64,000 nt of DNA, taken from positions 1 to 64,000 of the forward strand of contig JBIOUF010000048.1 of the NCBI GenBank assembly GCA_044866695.1, written 5' to 3'. This document shows positions 34,610 to 42,940 of this stretch, piece by piece. The DNA comes from JBIOUF01 sp044866695 (GTDB lineage: Bacteria > Actinomycetota > Actinomycetes > Propionibacteriales > Nocardioidaceae). The notes beneath the pieces are model-generated. The model was not told the origin of the DNA. It saw only the letters and a program-made list of their open reading frames with translations, and searched no databases. Made by a program: the position numbers and the translations under genes. The first letter of the stretch is position 1. Each line of letters starts with the position of its first letter.

Positions 34610-36226
34610 ATGAACCGCCGACCCCGAGCGCGTCTGTGCGCCGCCACCGCCGGTGTGGTGCTGGCCGGCGCCGCCGTCGGCGGCTGCACCCAGCAGGGCG
34701 ACCAGCAGGCCGCTCCACCGCGCCCGACCGCACCCTCGCTGAAGGCGCTCCCGGGCGTGCTGCCCCCCTCCGCGCCCGACTCCCGCCTCTCCGTCGTGCC
34801 CGACCGGGCGCTGCCGACGCCCGCTCGGCCGCGGACCCACCGGCCCAACGTGCTGATGGTCACCGTGGACGACGCCTCCGTGGGCGACCTCGCGGTGATG
34901 CCGCGGGTGCAGCGGCTGCTCGCGCAGAGGGGCACGACCGTGCGCCAGGCCGTGGCGCCGACCCCGATCTGCGTGCCCGCGCGGGCCTCGCTGCTGACCG
35001 GGCAGTACGCCCACAACCACGGTGCCCTGACCATCTCCGGCGAGGGCGGCGGGTTCGCGGCGTTCACCGACGACTCCGAGACGCTCCCGGTGTGGCTGCA
35101 GCGGGCCGGCTACGACACGATGTTCGTCGGCAAGTACCTCAACGGCTACGGCGACCAGTCCTCCCCGGACTACGTGCCGCCGGGGTGGACCGACTGGCGC
35201 GGCACGGTGGACCCGGCGACGTACAACTTCGAGCACCCGGAGCTGAACGACAACGGCGACGTCCGCCGGGTGGACGAGTACAGCACCGACCTGTTCTCCG
35301 ACCTGACCGTCCAGATGGTGTCCGACCCGGCCCGCCAGCGCCGACCTTGGTACCTGTGGGTGAACTACGTCGCCCCGCACCACGGCGGTCCGGTGGAGTC
35401 CGACGACCCCGAGGTGGTCTATCCCGACGACCCCAGCCCGGTCAAGACCACCGTGCCAGCCAGCCGGCACCGCGACCTGTTCGCCGGGACCGGCTTCCCC
35501 GACAAGCCGGACATGTTCGAGGCCGACACCTCCGACAAGCCGCGGATCTCCCCGGTGCACCGGGTCTGGGAGGGCGACCGCAAGGCCGAGCTGCTGGAGG
35601 CCTACCAGCAGCGGCTGGAGTCCCTGCAGGCCGTCGACGAGGCGGTCGGGCGCACCGTCCGCACGCTGCGACGCACCGGACAGCTCGCCGACACGGTGGT
35701 CGTGTTCGCCTCCGACAACGGCTACGCCACCGGCGAGCACAACGTGTTCGGCAAGCTCTGGCACTACCAGGAGACCGGCAGCGTCCCGCTAGTGATCGCC
35801 GGCCCGGGAGTGCCCCGCGACCGGGTCACCGACACGCCGGTGACGAACCCGGACCTGGCGACCACCATCGCGGCGCTGGCGCGGGCCCACCCGACCCGGC
35901 CGCAGGACGGGGTGGACGTCCTGCCGTGGCTGGGCAGCCGCGCGGACACCAAGGTGATCCCGCTCGAGGCCTACCCGGTCATGGGCGGTCGCACCCCGCT
36001 CTACGTCGGCGTGCGCGTGGGGAGCTGGACCTACGTGCGCTGGCACACCGGGGCCGAGGAGATGTACGACCGGTCCGTCGACCCCTACGAGCTCGACAGC
36101 GTCGCCAGGTCCCCCGGCTACCGGGCACAGCGGCGAGAGCTGCGGGCGCTCACGGCGCGCTACGTGGACTGCCGCGGGCGGACCTGCCCGCAGGACTTCT
36201 ACCGCGATACGGGACATTCGCGGTGA
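34610..36226 (+). CDS. Sulfatase lipoprotein (type I, formylglycine)
   Basis: 538-aa exported sulfatase. Lipobox VGGC gives a membrane-anchored lipoprotein. NVLMVTVDDASVGD carries the metal Asp pair, and the signature PICVPARASLLTGQYAHNHG contains CxPxR, whose Cys is converted to formylglycine. FASDNGY and HNVFGKLWHYQE give the second metal site. It cleaves sulfate esters, probably from glycans. A TAGCCT box lies about 32 nt before the ATG. Its company with four sulfotransferase-like genes is striking. A formylglycine-generating enzyme is not in the window. Confidence 0.92.
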   Translation: MNRRPRARLCAATAGVVLAGAAVGGCTQQGDQQAAPPRPTAPSLKALPGVLPPSAPDSRLSVVPDRALPTPARPRTHRPNVLMVTVDDASVGDLAVMPRVQRLLAQRGTTVRQAVAPTPICVPARASLLTGQYAHNHGALTISGEGGGFAAFTDDSETLPVWLQRAGYDTMFVGKYLNGYGDQSSPDYVPPGWTDWRGTVDPATYNFEHPELNDNGDVRRVDEYSTDLFSDLTVQMVSDPARQRRPWYLWVNYVAPHHGGPVESDDPEVVYPDDPSPVKTTVPASRHRDLFAGTGFPDKPDMFEADTSDKPRISPVHRVWEGDRKAELLEAYQQRLESLQAVDEAVGRTVRTLRRTGQLADTVVVFASDNGYATGEHNVFGKLWHYQETGSVPLVIAGPGVPRDRVTDTPVTNPDLATTIAALARAHPTRPQDGVDVLPWLGSRADTKVIPLEAYPVMGGRTPLYVGVRVGSWTYVRWHTGAEEMYDRSVDPYELDSVARSPGYRAQRRELRALTARYVDCRGRTCPQDFYRDTGHSR

Positions 36227-36294
36227 TGCCTGGGAGAATCGCACGGGTCAGCGGTGCGGCCGCGGGCCCGGCACGGGTCCGCAGGACCGGCCCG

Positions 36295-36308
36295 TTGTGG
36301 CCGATGCC
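36295..36308 (+). repeat. Half-site of the family A element
   Basis: TTGTGGCCGATGCC matches the left arm of the family A palindromes exactly, but no right arm follows. It lies 22 nt before the start of the DNase-I-fold gene, so it may mark a decayed element or a chance match. Confidence 0.4.
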
Positions 36309-36329
36309 GACCAGGAAGGCGGGAGTGCC

Positions 36330-37433
36330 GTGAGTCACAAGCTCACCTTGCTCACCGTCGCAGGGGTCGTGTGCGGCGCCGTGGGCGGGCTCGCCCTGGG
36401 CCAGATGGTGGGCCCCCCGGGCGCGTCGCCGGCCCGAGGCCAGGTCGTGGCGCAGCTCACCGAGCCCACCCAGCCCAGCACCGCCACCCCCAGGCCGGTG
36501 GCGGCGCAGCCCTCGGAGGCCGGCGCACAGCGGCCCGCCGTGACCGGGCGGACCCCGGCGACGCCGCGCCCGCCGGCCGCCTCCGCGGCACCGCGTCCCC
36601 GCCGGCTGCTGACCATCGACCGGGGGGCGATGCTCTCGGCCCAGCGGGAGCTGGAGCGGCGGGTCGTGGGGGAGCTGAGGCGCACCGACCAGCCGACCCG
36701 GCTCAGCCTGATGACCTTCAACGTGCTGGGCTCCAGCCACACCCGGCCGGGCGCGGACGCCGCCCAGTACGCCCCCGGGCGGCTGCGCAGCGAGTGGGCG
36801 GCGAGCTTCGTGCAGGACCACGGTGCGGACATCGTCGGCTTCCAGGAGCTGGAGGCCGAGCAGTACGACGCCTTCATGGCCGCGACCGGCGACCAGTTCG
36901 AGTCCTACCCCGGCCGCAGCCTGCCCGGCCGCGCGGTGATGTCCACCCTGGTCTGGCGGGCGGCGACCTGGAAGGCAGTGGAGCGCACGACGATCAGCGT
37001 CCCGTTCATGCGGTGGACCCAGCAGATGCCCCTGGTGCTCCTGGAGAACCGCACCACGGGCAAGCAGGTGTGGGTGCTCAACGTGCACAACGCCCCACGC
37101 AGCTGGCAGGCCCAGCGCGACCGGGCCACGGCCACCGAGATCGCCGTGATCAGGCGGCTGCGAGACGGCGGCTACCCGGTCCTGTTCATCGGCGACATGA
37201 ACGAGCGCAACCCCATCCTGTGCCGGGTCACGCGGCGCACCGACCTGTACTCCGCGGCCGGCGGCGGGTTCCAGGGCGGCGGCCGGTGCGACCCGCCGCG
37301 GGTGGCCAAGATCGACTTCCTGTTCGCCTCGCCGGAGGCCCGGTTCAGCGGCTTCGTCGTCGACCGCAGCCCGCTGGTCAAGCAGACCACCGACCATGCG
37401 GTGCTCCGCGCCACGGTGACCCTGGCGCCGTGA
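36330..37433 (+). CDS. Exported endonuclease/exonuclease/phosphatase-fold protein
   Basis: 367-aa protein. An N-terminal hydrophobic segment (about 4-25) and a Pro/Ala linker precede a DNase-I-like domain: LMTFNVLGS, DIVGFQELEAEQ (metal Glu), NVHNAP, LFIGDMNERN (Asp/Asn pair), KIDFLFASPEA and TDHAVLRATV with the catalytic His. The fold serves phosphodiesterases, nucleases and inositol phosphatases; substrate unknown. The GTG at 36330 follows GGGAG. First gene of a run of five genes on the same strand, mostly overlapping. Confidence 0.85.
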   Translation: MSHKLTLLTVAGVVCGAVGGLALGQMVGPPGASPARGQVVAQLTEPTQPSTATPRPVAAQPSEAGAQRPAVTGRTPATPRPPAASAAPRPRRLLTIDRGAMLSAQRELERRVVGELRRTDQPTRLSLMTFNVLGSSHTRPGADAAQYAPGRLRSEWAASFVQDHGADIVGFQELEAEQYDAFMAATGDQFESYPGRSLPGRAVMSTLVWRAATWKAVERTTISVPFMRWTQQMPLVLLENRTTGKQVWVLNVHNAPRSWQAQRDRATATEIAVIRRLRDGGYPVLFIGDMNERNPILCRVTRRTDLYSAAGGGFQGGGRCDPPRVAKIDFLFASPEARFSGFVVDRSPLVKQTTDHAVLRATVTLAP

Positions 37434-38998
37434 CCGGACCTGGGCCGGCGTCGATGCTCCCGCCCCGGGCCGACGAGGAGGGCATCCGCGTGCCCGCCGG
37501 GCTCACCGGCACCTACGACGTGGTGTTCGACGGCGTCCCGGTCTGGAGCGTCGAGCTGGCCACCCGGGACGCCGACCGGCCCCGGCTGGTCCCATGGCCG
37601 AGGAACATGCGGCCCTGGCTCTCGGGTCGCACCGAGGTCTCGCTGCGCGCCGAGGAGACCGCGTTCGACCTGGGAGAGGTGCGGTTCGGCGCGGGCCAGA
37701 CCCGGGTGGCGCTGGTGGACGACCAGGGCGTCCCGGTGACCATCGACAAGTGGGGGATCATCCAGCGACCCTTCGCCGGCCGCGGCGGTGGCGTGGTCTC
37801 GCACATGGTCCGGACCGCGCAGCGGATCCTGGCCGTCCTGGAGGAGGAGTGCGGCATCCGCGCCTGGCTGGCGTTCGGGTCGCTCCTCGGCGCGGTGCGC
37901 TCCGGCGGGGTGATTGCCCACGACGCCGACATCGACCTGGCGTACCTGAGCGACCAGCCCACCCCCGCGGCCATGGCCGGAGAGCTCTTCGCGGCGCGGC
38001 GGGCGCTGTCCCGCCACGGGTTCCGGGTGGTCAACAAGACCGGGAGCTTCGTCACGGTGCGGTTCACCTCGCCCGACGGGAGCGCCGCGAGCATCGACCT
38101 GTACACCTGCTTCTACCTCGACGGGTACCTCTACGAGACCGCGACCGTGCGGGCCCGGGTGCCCCGCGACGCCATCGAGCCGCTCGGCCGGCTCGAGTTC
38201 GAGGGAGTGCCGCTGCCCGTGCCGGCCCGGCCGGAGGTCCTCCTCGAGGCGTCGTACGGGCCGGGCTGGCGGGTGCCCGACCCGGGCTTCCGGCACCGGC
38301 CCGGCGTCGAGGTCGCCGACCGGTTCGACGACTGGTTCGGCACCGTGATGCGCAACCGGAGGGACTGGGAGGTCTACTGGCGCGACGTGCGGCCCCGCGC
38401 GCCGGTGCGTCCCACGGGCTTCGCGGCCTGGGCCGCCGACCGGCTCGCCCCGGGCTCGCACGTGGTCGACCTCGGCGCCGGGGACGGCGCGGACGCCGTC
38501 GAGCTCGGCGCCCGCGGCCTGCGCGTGACCGGCCTGGACTACGCGAGGGGCGCCTGGCGCTCCGGCGCCGCGGCCGCGGACCGCGCGGGGCTGCCGGTGA
38601 GGTTCGACACGCTGAACCTCTACGACCTTCGCGACGCCGTCACCGGCGCGGCCCTGCTCGCGCGCGGCTCCCCGCGGGCCGGCGTCCTCTACACTCGCTC
38701 GCTAGTCGACGCCCTGGCACCCGAGGGGCGGGACAACTTCTGGAGGTTCGCCGACATGCTGCTGCGCGGTGGCGGGTCCGCGTTCGTGGAGCTGGACGAG
38801 CCGGCGGCCGGTGCCGGGCAGGCGCGCTTCTACGGCGAGGGCGGGCGGCGCTACCCGGTCCGCGCCGACGACCTGGTCCGCCGGGCCGGCCGGCTCGGCG
38901 CCCGGGTCCGCGAGCACGAGGTCGTGGCGCTTCGCGACCCGCAGTCGTCCCGCCGGCACCGGCTGCTCCTGGACTGGCCGTCGGTGGCCGCCCGGTGA
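37430..38998 (+). CDS. LicD-type phosphotransferase fused to a SAM methyltransferase
   Basis: 522-aa fusion. Residues 1-110 are an unrecognised beta-rich region. A LicD/nucleotidyltransferase domain follows, with LAFGSLLGAVRSGG near 149 and HDADIDLAYL near 163 supplying the metal acids; LicD proteins transfer phosphocholine-type groups to glycans. A class I methyltransferase domain starts at VVDLGAGDGADAVELG (about 344) with a late FVELDEPA strand. Both domains look intact. GTGA overlaps join it to the genes on each side. It probably attaches and/or methylates a phospho-substituent on a surface glycan. Confidence 0.83.
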   Translation: MTGPGPASMLPPRADEEGIRVPAGLTGTYDVVFDGVPVWSVELATRDADRPRLVPWPRNMRPWLSGRTEVSLRAEETAFDLGEVRFGAGQTRVALVDDQGVPVTIDKWGIIQRPFAGRGGGVVSHMVRTAQRILAVLEEECGIRAWLAFGSLLGAVRSGGVIAHDADIDLAYLSDQPTPAAMAGELFAARRALSRHGFRVVNKTGSFVTVRFTSPDGSAASIDLYTCFYLDGYLYETATVRARVPRDAIEPLGRLEFEGVPLPVPARPEVLLEASYGPGWRVPDPGFRHRPGVEVADRFDDWFGTVMRNRRDWEVYWRDVRPRAPVRPTGFAAWAADRLAPGSHVVDLGAGDGADAVELGARGLRVTGLDYARGAWRSGAAAADRAGLPVRFDTLNLYDLRDAVTGAALLARGSPRAGVLYTRSLVDALAPEGRDNFWRFADMLLRGGGSAFVELDEPAAGAGQARFYGEGGRRYPVRADDLVRRAGRLGARVREHEVVALRDPQSSRRHRLLLDWPSVAAR

Positions 38999-40302
38999 CC
39001 GAGCGCGTCCACCTGCACGTCGGTGCCCCCAAGTCCGGCACGACGTACCTGCAGGGGGTGCTGGACCTGAACCGGGACCGGCTGGCGCGGGCCGGGGTGC
39101 TGGTGGTCGGCGAACGGCACCTCGACCGGGTCCATGCCGGGCTGGTGGTGCGCGACGACCCCCGGGTGGCCGGGCTCCCGGAGCGGGGGCGGCTGGCCTG
39201 GCAGCGGCTGGTCGGCCAGATCCGGGAGTGGGACGGCGAGACCGCCGTTCTCAGCTACGAGCTGCTGTCCGCCGCGTCGGCCGAGCAGGCCGAACGCGCG
39301 CTCGCCGACCTCGACGGGCTCGACGTCCACGTCGTGGTGACCTCGCGCGACCTCGGCCTCGCGGTGGCCTCGGCCTGGCAGGAGCGCCTCAAGTTCGCCC
39401 TCACCACTCCCCTGGAGGAGTGGCGGCCGCGGGCCGAGTCGGACGGCCCGCGGGCCGAGTGGGGCTGGCGCACCATGGACCCCGCCGGAGTGGCGGCACG
39501 CTGGGGCCGCACGCTGCCCCCCGAGCACGTGCACATCGTCACGGTCCCCCGGCGGCCGGCTCCGCCAGAGCTGCTGTGGTCCCGCTTCGCCCGGGCCTGC
39601 GGCCTGTCGGTGACCGGGCTGGACCTGGAGCCGCCGCGCAGCAACCAGTCCCTCGGCGTGGTGGCCGCGGCGCTGCTGCGCCGGGTCAACGAGCAGGTGA
39701 CCGAGCCAATCACCGGCAACCGGGAGCAGGCCCAGTGGCTGCGCGACGTCCTCGCCCACCGCGTCCTGTCCGGACTGGACGCCGAGCCGATCGGGGTCAC
39801 CGACGCCCAGTTCGAAGAGGCCGCGCAGCAGAGCCGGGCCAGCATCGCCACCCTGAGCGGGGCGGGGTACGACGTCGTCGGCGACCTGGAGGACATCCGG
39901 GCGACCCGACGACCCGCCCGGACCCCGGCCCAGGTGTCGGACGCCGAGCTCGTGGACCTGGCCGCGCGGACGATCTTCGACCTCCTGGTGGAGCTCCGCG
40001 AGGCGTCGCAGCCGGCGCAGGTCCCGGCGCCTACCACGCCGCCAGCGCGCGGTGGCACGAGGCTGCGAGACACCGCCTCGCGGTGGGTCGCGGACCGGGT
40101 GACCGACCGGGTCCACCATGACCTGGACGTCCTGGAGCAGCGGGTCACCGCCCTCGAGGCCCGGCTGCGGGAGAGCCGCAAGGTCAACGTGCGCCTGGCC
40201 ATGGTCACCGACCTGGTGACCGAGCTGCTGCTGCCACCGGCGGTGCGCGACGACGACGCCGTCACCGCGCTGCTGAGCGCCTACCGCACCGAGTCGCTGT
40301 GA
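38995..40302 (+). CDS. Sulfotransferase-like protein 3 with coiled-coil tail
   Basis: 435-aa protein. The PAPS-loop-like HLHVGAPKSGTTYLQ is at residues 5-19 and VVTSRDLGLAVASAWQERLK is the probable 3'-phosphate motif. The C-terminal 80 residues (HHDLDVLEQRVTALEARLRESRK) form a predicted coiled coil, absent from copies 1 and 2. It overlaps the LicD fusion and the small coiled-coil gene by 4 nt each, so it belongs to one translational unit with them. Confidence 0.76.
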   Translation: MTERVHLHVGAPKSGTTYLQGVLDLNRDRLARAGVLVVGERHLDRVHAGLVVRDDPRVAGLPERGRLAWQRLVGQIREWDGETAVLSYELLSAASAEQAERALADLDGLDVHVVVTSRDLGLAVASAWQERLKFALTTPLEEWRPRAESDGPRAEWGWRTMDPAGVAARWGRTLPPEHVHIVTVPRRPAPPELLWSRFARACGLSVTGLDLEPPRSNQSLGVVAAALLRRVNEQVTEPITGNREQAQWLRDVLAHRVLSGLDAEPIGVTDAQFEEAAQQSRASIATLSGAGYDVVGDLEDIRATRRPARTPAQVSDAELVDLAARTIFDLLVELREASQPAQVPAPTTPPARGGTRLRDTASRWVADRVTDRVHHDLDVLEQRVTALEARLRESRKVNVRLAMVTDLVTELLLPPAVRDDDAVTALLSAYRTESL

Positions 40303-40604
40303 GCCGGCCCCGGACCGAAGCCGCGCCCCAGTGGTCGGGCCTCGCCGCCGTGCCGGCTCGGCTGAGCGCCAGGTACCGCTCGGCGACCGGCCGCGACCGC
40401 GCCGGCGCGCTGGACGACCGGCTCCGCCGCCTGGAGGAGGCCGTCGCGGAGACCAGGACCGTCGACCACGGGCTCGGGCGGGAGCTGGCCGAGCTGGAGC
40501 GCCTGGTCACCGGCATCGCCGGCCACGCCGGCCTCGTCGACCGTGGCGACCGTGGCGACGAGCCCGGGACCGACCCCGGCGCCGACGCCGGCAAGGACAG
40601 GTGA
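40299..40604 (+). CDS. Small coiled-coil protein
   Basis: 101-aa protein not recognised. The middle (ALDDRLRRLEEAVAETR and LGRELAELERLV) is a heptad-rich helix resembling the coiled-coil tail of the preceding sulfotransferase-like protein; the C-terminus is Asp/Gly-rich. It is coupled by overlap (GTGA) to the gene before and lies 6 nt before the next. It may pair with the coiled coil of protein 3, which is inference. Confidence 0.65.
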   Translation: MSRPRTEAAPQWSGLAAVPARLSARYRSATGRDRAGALDDRLRRLEEAVAETRTVDHGLGRELAELERLVTGIAGHAGLVDRGDRGDEPGTDPGADAGKDR

Positions 40605-40610
40605 GCGGCG

Positions 40611-41645
40611 ATGGCGCGGCGTCTCGTGCTGCACATCGGGACGATGAAGTCGGGCACCAGCTTCGTGCAGAACGTGCTGCAGGAGAACCGCCCGGTGCTG
40701 GCCGAGCACGACGTGCTGTTCCCCGGCCGGCGCTGGCGCGACCAGGTGAGCGGCGCGCTGGACCTGATCGAGCGGGGCGGGCGCAAGCAGGAGGCGATGG
40801 CCGAGGACGGACCGTGGAACACCCTCGCCCACGAGGTCAACGCCTTCGCCGGCACCGCGGTGATCTCGATGGAGTTCCTGGCCCCGCGGACCCGGCCGAA
40901 GATCGACCAGATCCTGGCCAGCTTCCCCGGCGCGCAGGTCGACGTCGTGCTCACCGCGCGCGACCTGTCCCGCAACATCCCGGCGATGTGGCAGGAGTCG
41001 GTGCAGAACGCCGGCACCACGACCTGGGCGGACTTCCTCGAGGCGGTCCGCACCGACGACCGGCAGTCCGCCGCGGCCCGGTGGTTCTGGCGGCACCAGG
41101 CGGTGCCCGGCATCGTCAGGCGGTGGCGGGGGGTGGTCGGCCACGACCGGTTCGCGCTGGTCACCGTGCCTCCTCCCGGCGCGCCGGCCGGCCTGCTCTG
41201 GGAGCGGTTCGCCGAGGTGCTCGGCGTTCCCGCGGACCGGTTCCGGCTCGACGTACGACGCAACCCCTCCATCGGGGCGGCCTCCGCGATGGTCATGCGC
41301 CGGGTCAACGAACGCCTCGCCGCCGACCCGCTGCCCAGACAGGTGTACCAGCGGTACGCCAAGCACATCTTGGCCAAGGAGGGGCTGGGCAGCCGGCCGG
41401 CCACGGAGCAGAACCTGGCCCTGGACGCCCACTGGGTGAGCGCGCGGGGCACCGCCCAGGTGGAGGCGCTGCGCCGGCTCCGGCCCCGGGTGGTCGGCGA
41501 CCTCGCCGACCTCTCCCCGCGGCCGGTGCCCGGCGTCCGGGCCGAGGAGATCACCGCCGAGGAGCAGCTCGAGGCCGCCGTGGACGGCCTCGCCCACGTG
41601 GTCGGTCAGTGGGCCCGCGGGAGGCGTCGCCGTCCTCGCGCCTGA
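40611..41645 (+). CDS. Sulfotransferase-like protein 4
   Basis: 344-aa protein. LHIGTMKSGTSFVQNVLQ (residues 7-24) is the phosphosulfate-loop motif and VLTARDLSRNIPAMWQESVQ the 3'-phosphate motif. It is more divergent than copies 1 and 2 and lacks the coiled-coil tail. Start ATG 40611 follows GGTGAGCGGCG. Last gene of the overlapping run from 36330; a double family A element follows. The acceptor is unknown. Confidence 0.75.
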   Translation: MARRLVLHIGTMKSGTSFVQNVLQENRPVLAEHDVLFPGRRWRDQVSGALDLIERGGRKQEAMAEDGPWNTLAHEVNAFAGTAVISMEFLAPRTRPKIDQILASFPGAQVDVVLTARDLSRNIPAMWQESVQNAGTTTWADFLEAVRTDDRQSAAARWFWRHQAVPGIVRRWRGVVGHDRFALVTVPPPGAPAGLLWERFAEVLGVPADRFRLDVRRNPSIGAASAMVMRRVNERLAADPLPRQVYQRYAKHILAKEGLGSRPATEQNLALDAHWVSARGTAQVEALRRLRPRVVGDLADLSPRPVPGVRAEEITAEEQLEAAVDGLAHVVGQWARGRRRRPRA

Positions 41646-41666
41646 CCGCGCCCCGGGTCGGCCTGG

Positions 41667-41750
41667 TTGTGGCCGATGACTGCACAGGAGGGCACTTGTG
41701 GCCCGAGACGGCAGCCGACACGCCGTACAACCTGCGGGCATCGGCCACAA
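41667..41750 (+). repeat. Palindromic intergenic element, family A copy 4
   Basis: 84 bp starting 22 nt after the sulfotransferase-like 4 stop: TTGTGGCCGATGACTGCACA on the left, CTTGTGGCCCGAG and CGACACGCCG inside, GGGCATCGGCCACAA on the right. Confidence 0.85.
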
Positions 41751-41768
41751 CGGCGACCCGGCCTCGAA

Positions 41769-41850
41769 GTGGCCGATACCCGCAACGACACGCCGAGGAC
41801 CCATGTCGCGAGAGGCCACAATCCGGCCTTCGTGCGGGCATCGGCCACAA
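41769..41850 (-). repeat. Palindromic intergenic element, family A copy 5 (inverted)
   Basis: 82 bp, 18 bp from copy 4. Read on the minus strand it begins TTGTGGCCGATGCCCGCACG and contains ATTGTGGCC, so it is in the opposite orientation. Copies 4 and 5 together form a large inverted pair. Confidence 0.75.
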
Positions 41851-41935
41851 ACCTCGCCGGCCGGGCGCGCGGGTGGAGCCGGTCCGCCTGAGTGACAATG
41901 GGCGCGGCGTGGCGTCGGTGGAGAAGGTGGGTCTG

Positions 41936-42940
41936 GTGGAGCTCTCGGTCGTCGTGCCCTGCTACAACGAGGAGGACTCGCTGCCCGAGCTGGTGCGCGT
42001 GCTGCGCGCCGAGCTGACGGCGCTCACCGACGGGTTCGAGGTGGTGCTGGTCGACGACGGCAGCCGCGACCGCACCCGGGAGATCCTCCGCGAGGTGCAC
42101 GCGGCAGACCCCCGCTTCCGCTTCCTCGCGCTCAGCCGCAACTTCGGCAAGGAGGCGGCGATGCTGGCCGGGCTGAGCCAGTCCGGCGGTGACGCCGTGG
42201 CGATCGTCGACGCCGACCTGCAGCACCCGCCGCGGCTGCTGGCCACGATGCTGCCGTTGCTGGACCAGGGCTACGAGCAGGTCGTCGCCCGGCGCACCCG
42301 CGCCGGCGACCCCCGGGTGCGCACCTGGCTGTCGCGCGGCTACTACCGCCTCATGAACCGGCTCGTGGAGGTCCGGCTGGAGGACGGGGTCGGGGACTTC
42401 CGCGTGCTCAGCCGCACGGCGGTCCGCGCCCTGCTCGCGCTCGGCGAGTACAACCGGTTCTCCAAGGGGCTGTTCGCGTGGATCGGGTTCGAGACCGCGG
42501 TGGTGGACTACGAGAACGTGGCCCGCGAGTCCGGTGCCACCAAGTGGCGGCTGCGCGACCTGGTCAACTACGGCATCGACGGCGTGCTGTCCTTCAACAG
42601 CCGGCCGCTGCGGCTGTCGATCCACTTCGGCGCGTTCGTCGCGGCGGTGGCCTTCGCCTACGCGCTGTGGGTCCTCGGCGCGGCGATCCTGCACGGCAAC
42701 CCGGTGCCGGGGTACGTCACCACGATCTGCGCCGTGGTTGGCTTCGGCGGCGTGCAGATGATCATGCTGGGCGTGATCGGAGAGTACCTCGGCCGGATCT
42801 ACGCCGAGACCAAGCGCCGGCCGCACTTCCTGATCGAGGAGAGCAGCGAGGGCCCCGACCGCACCCCGGTCGCGGTGGTCCTCGGCCCCGAGCACGAAGC
42901 GCTGCCGACCCGTCCGGCGCGCCCGGCCCCCGAGCAGTGA
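41936..42940 (+). CDS. Glycosyltransferase family 2, polyprenyl-phosphate type
   Basis: 334-aa membrane glycosyltransferase (DPM1/GtrB/ArnC group) that charges polyprenyl phosphate with a sugar. The GT-A domain has SVVVPCYNEEDSLPEL, VLVDDGSRDRT and the catalytic AIVDADLQHPP. Two C-terminal helices (FGAFVAAVAFAYALWVLGAAIL and the VGFGGVQMIMLGVIGEYLGR region) anchor it. GTG 41936 follows GGAGAAGG; GTG 41909 with GACAAT 9 nt upstream is an alternative leaderless start. It overlaps the next gene by 4 nt, which may use the lipid-linked sugar. Confidence 0.88.
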   Translation: MELSVVVPCYNEEDSLPELVRVLRAELTALTDGFEVVLVDDGSRDRTREILREVHAADPRFRFLALSRNFGKEAAMLAGLSQSGGDAVAIVDADLQHPPRLLATMLPLLDQGYEQVVARRTRAGDPRVRTWLSRGYYRLMNRLVEVRLEDGVGDFRVLSRTAVRALLALGEYNRFSKGLFAWIGFETAVVDYENVARESGATKWRLRDLVNYGIDGVLSFNSRPLRLSIHFGAFVAAVAFAYALWVLGAAILHGNPVPGYVTTICAVVGFGGVQMIMLGVIGEYLGRIYAETKRRPHFLIEESSEGPDRTPVAVVLGPEHEALPTRPARPAPEQ

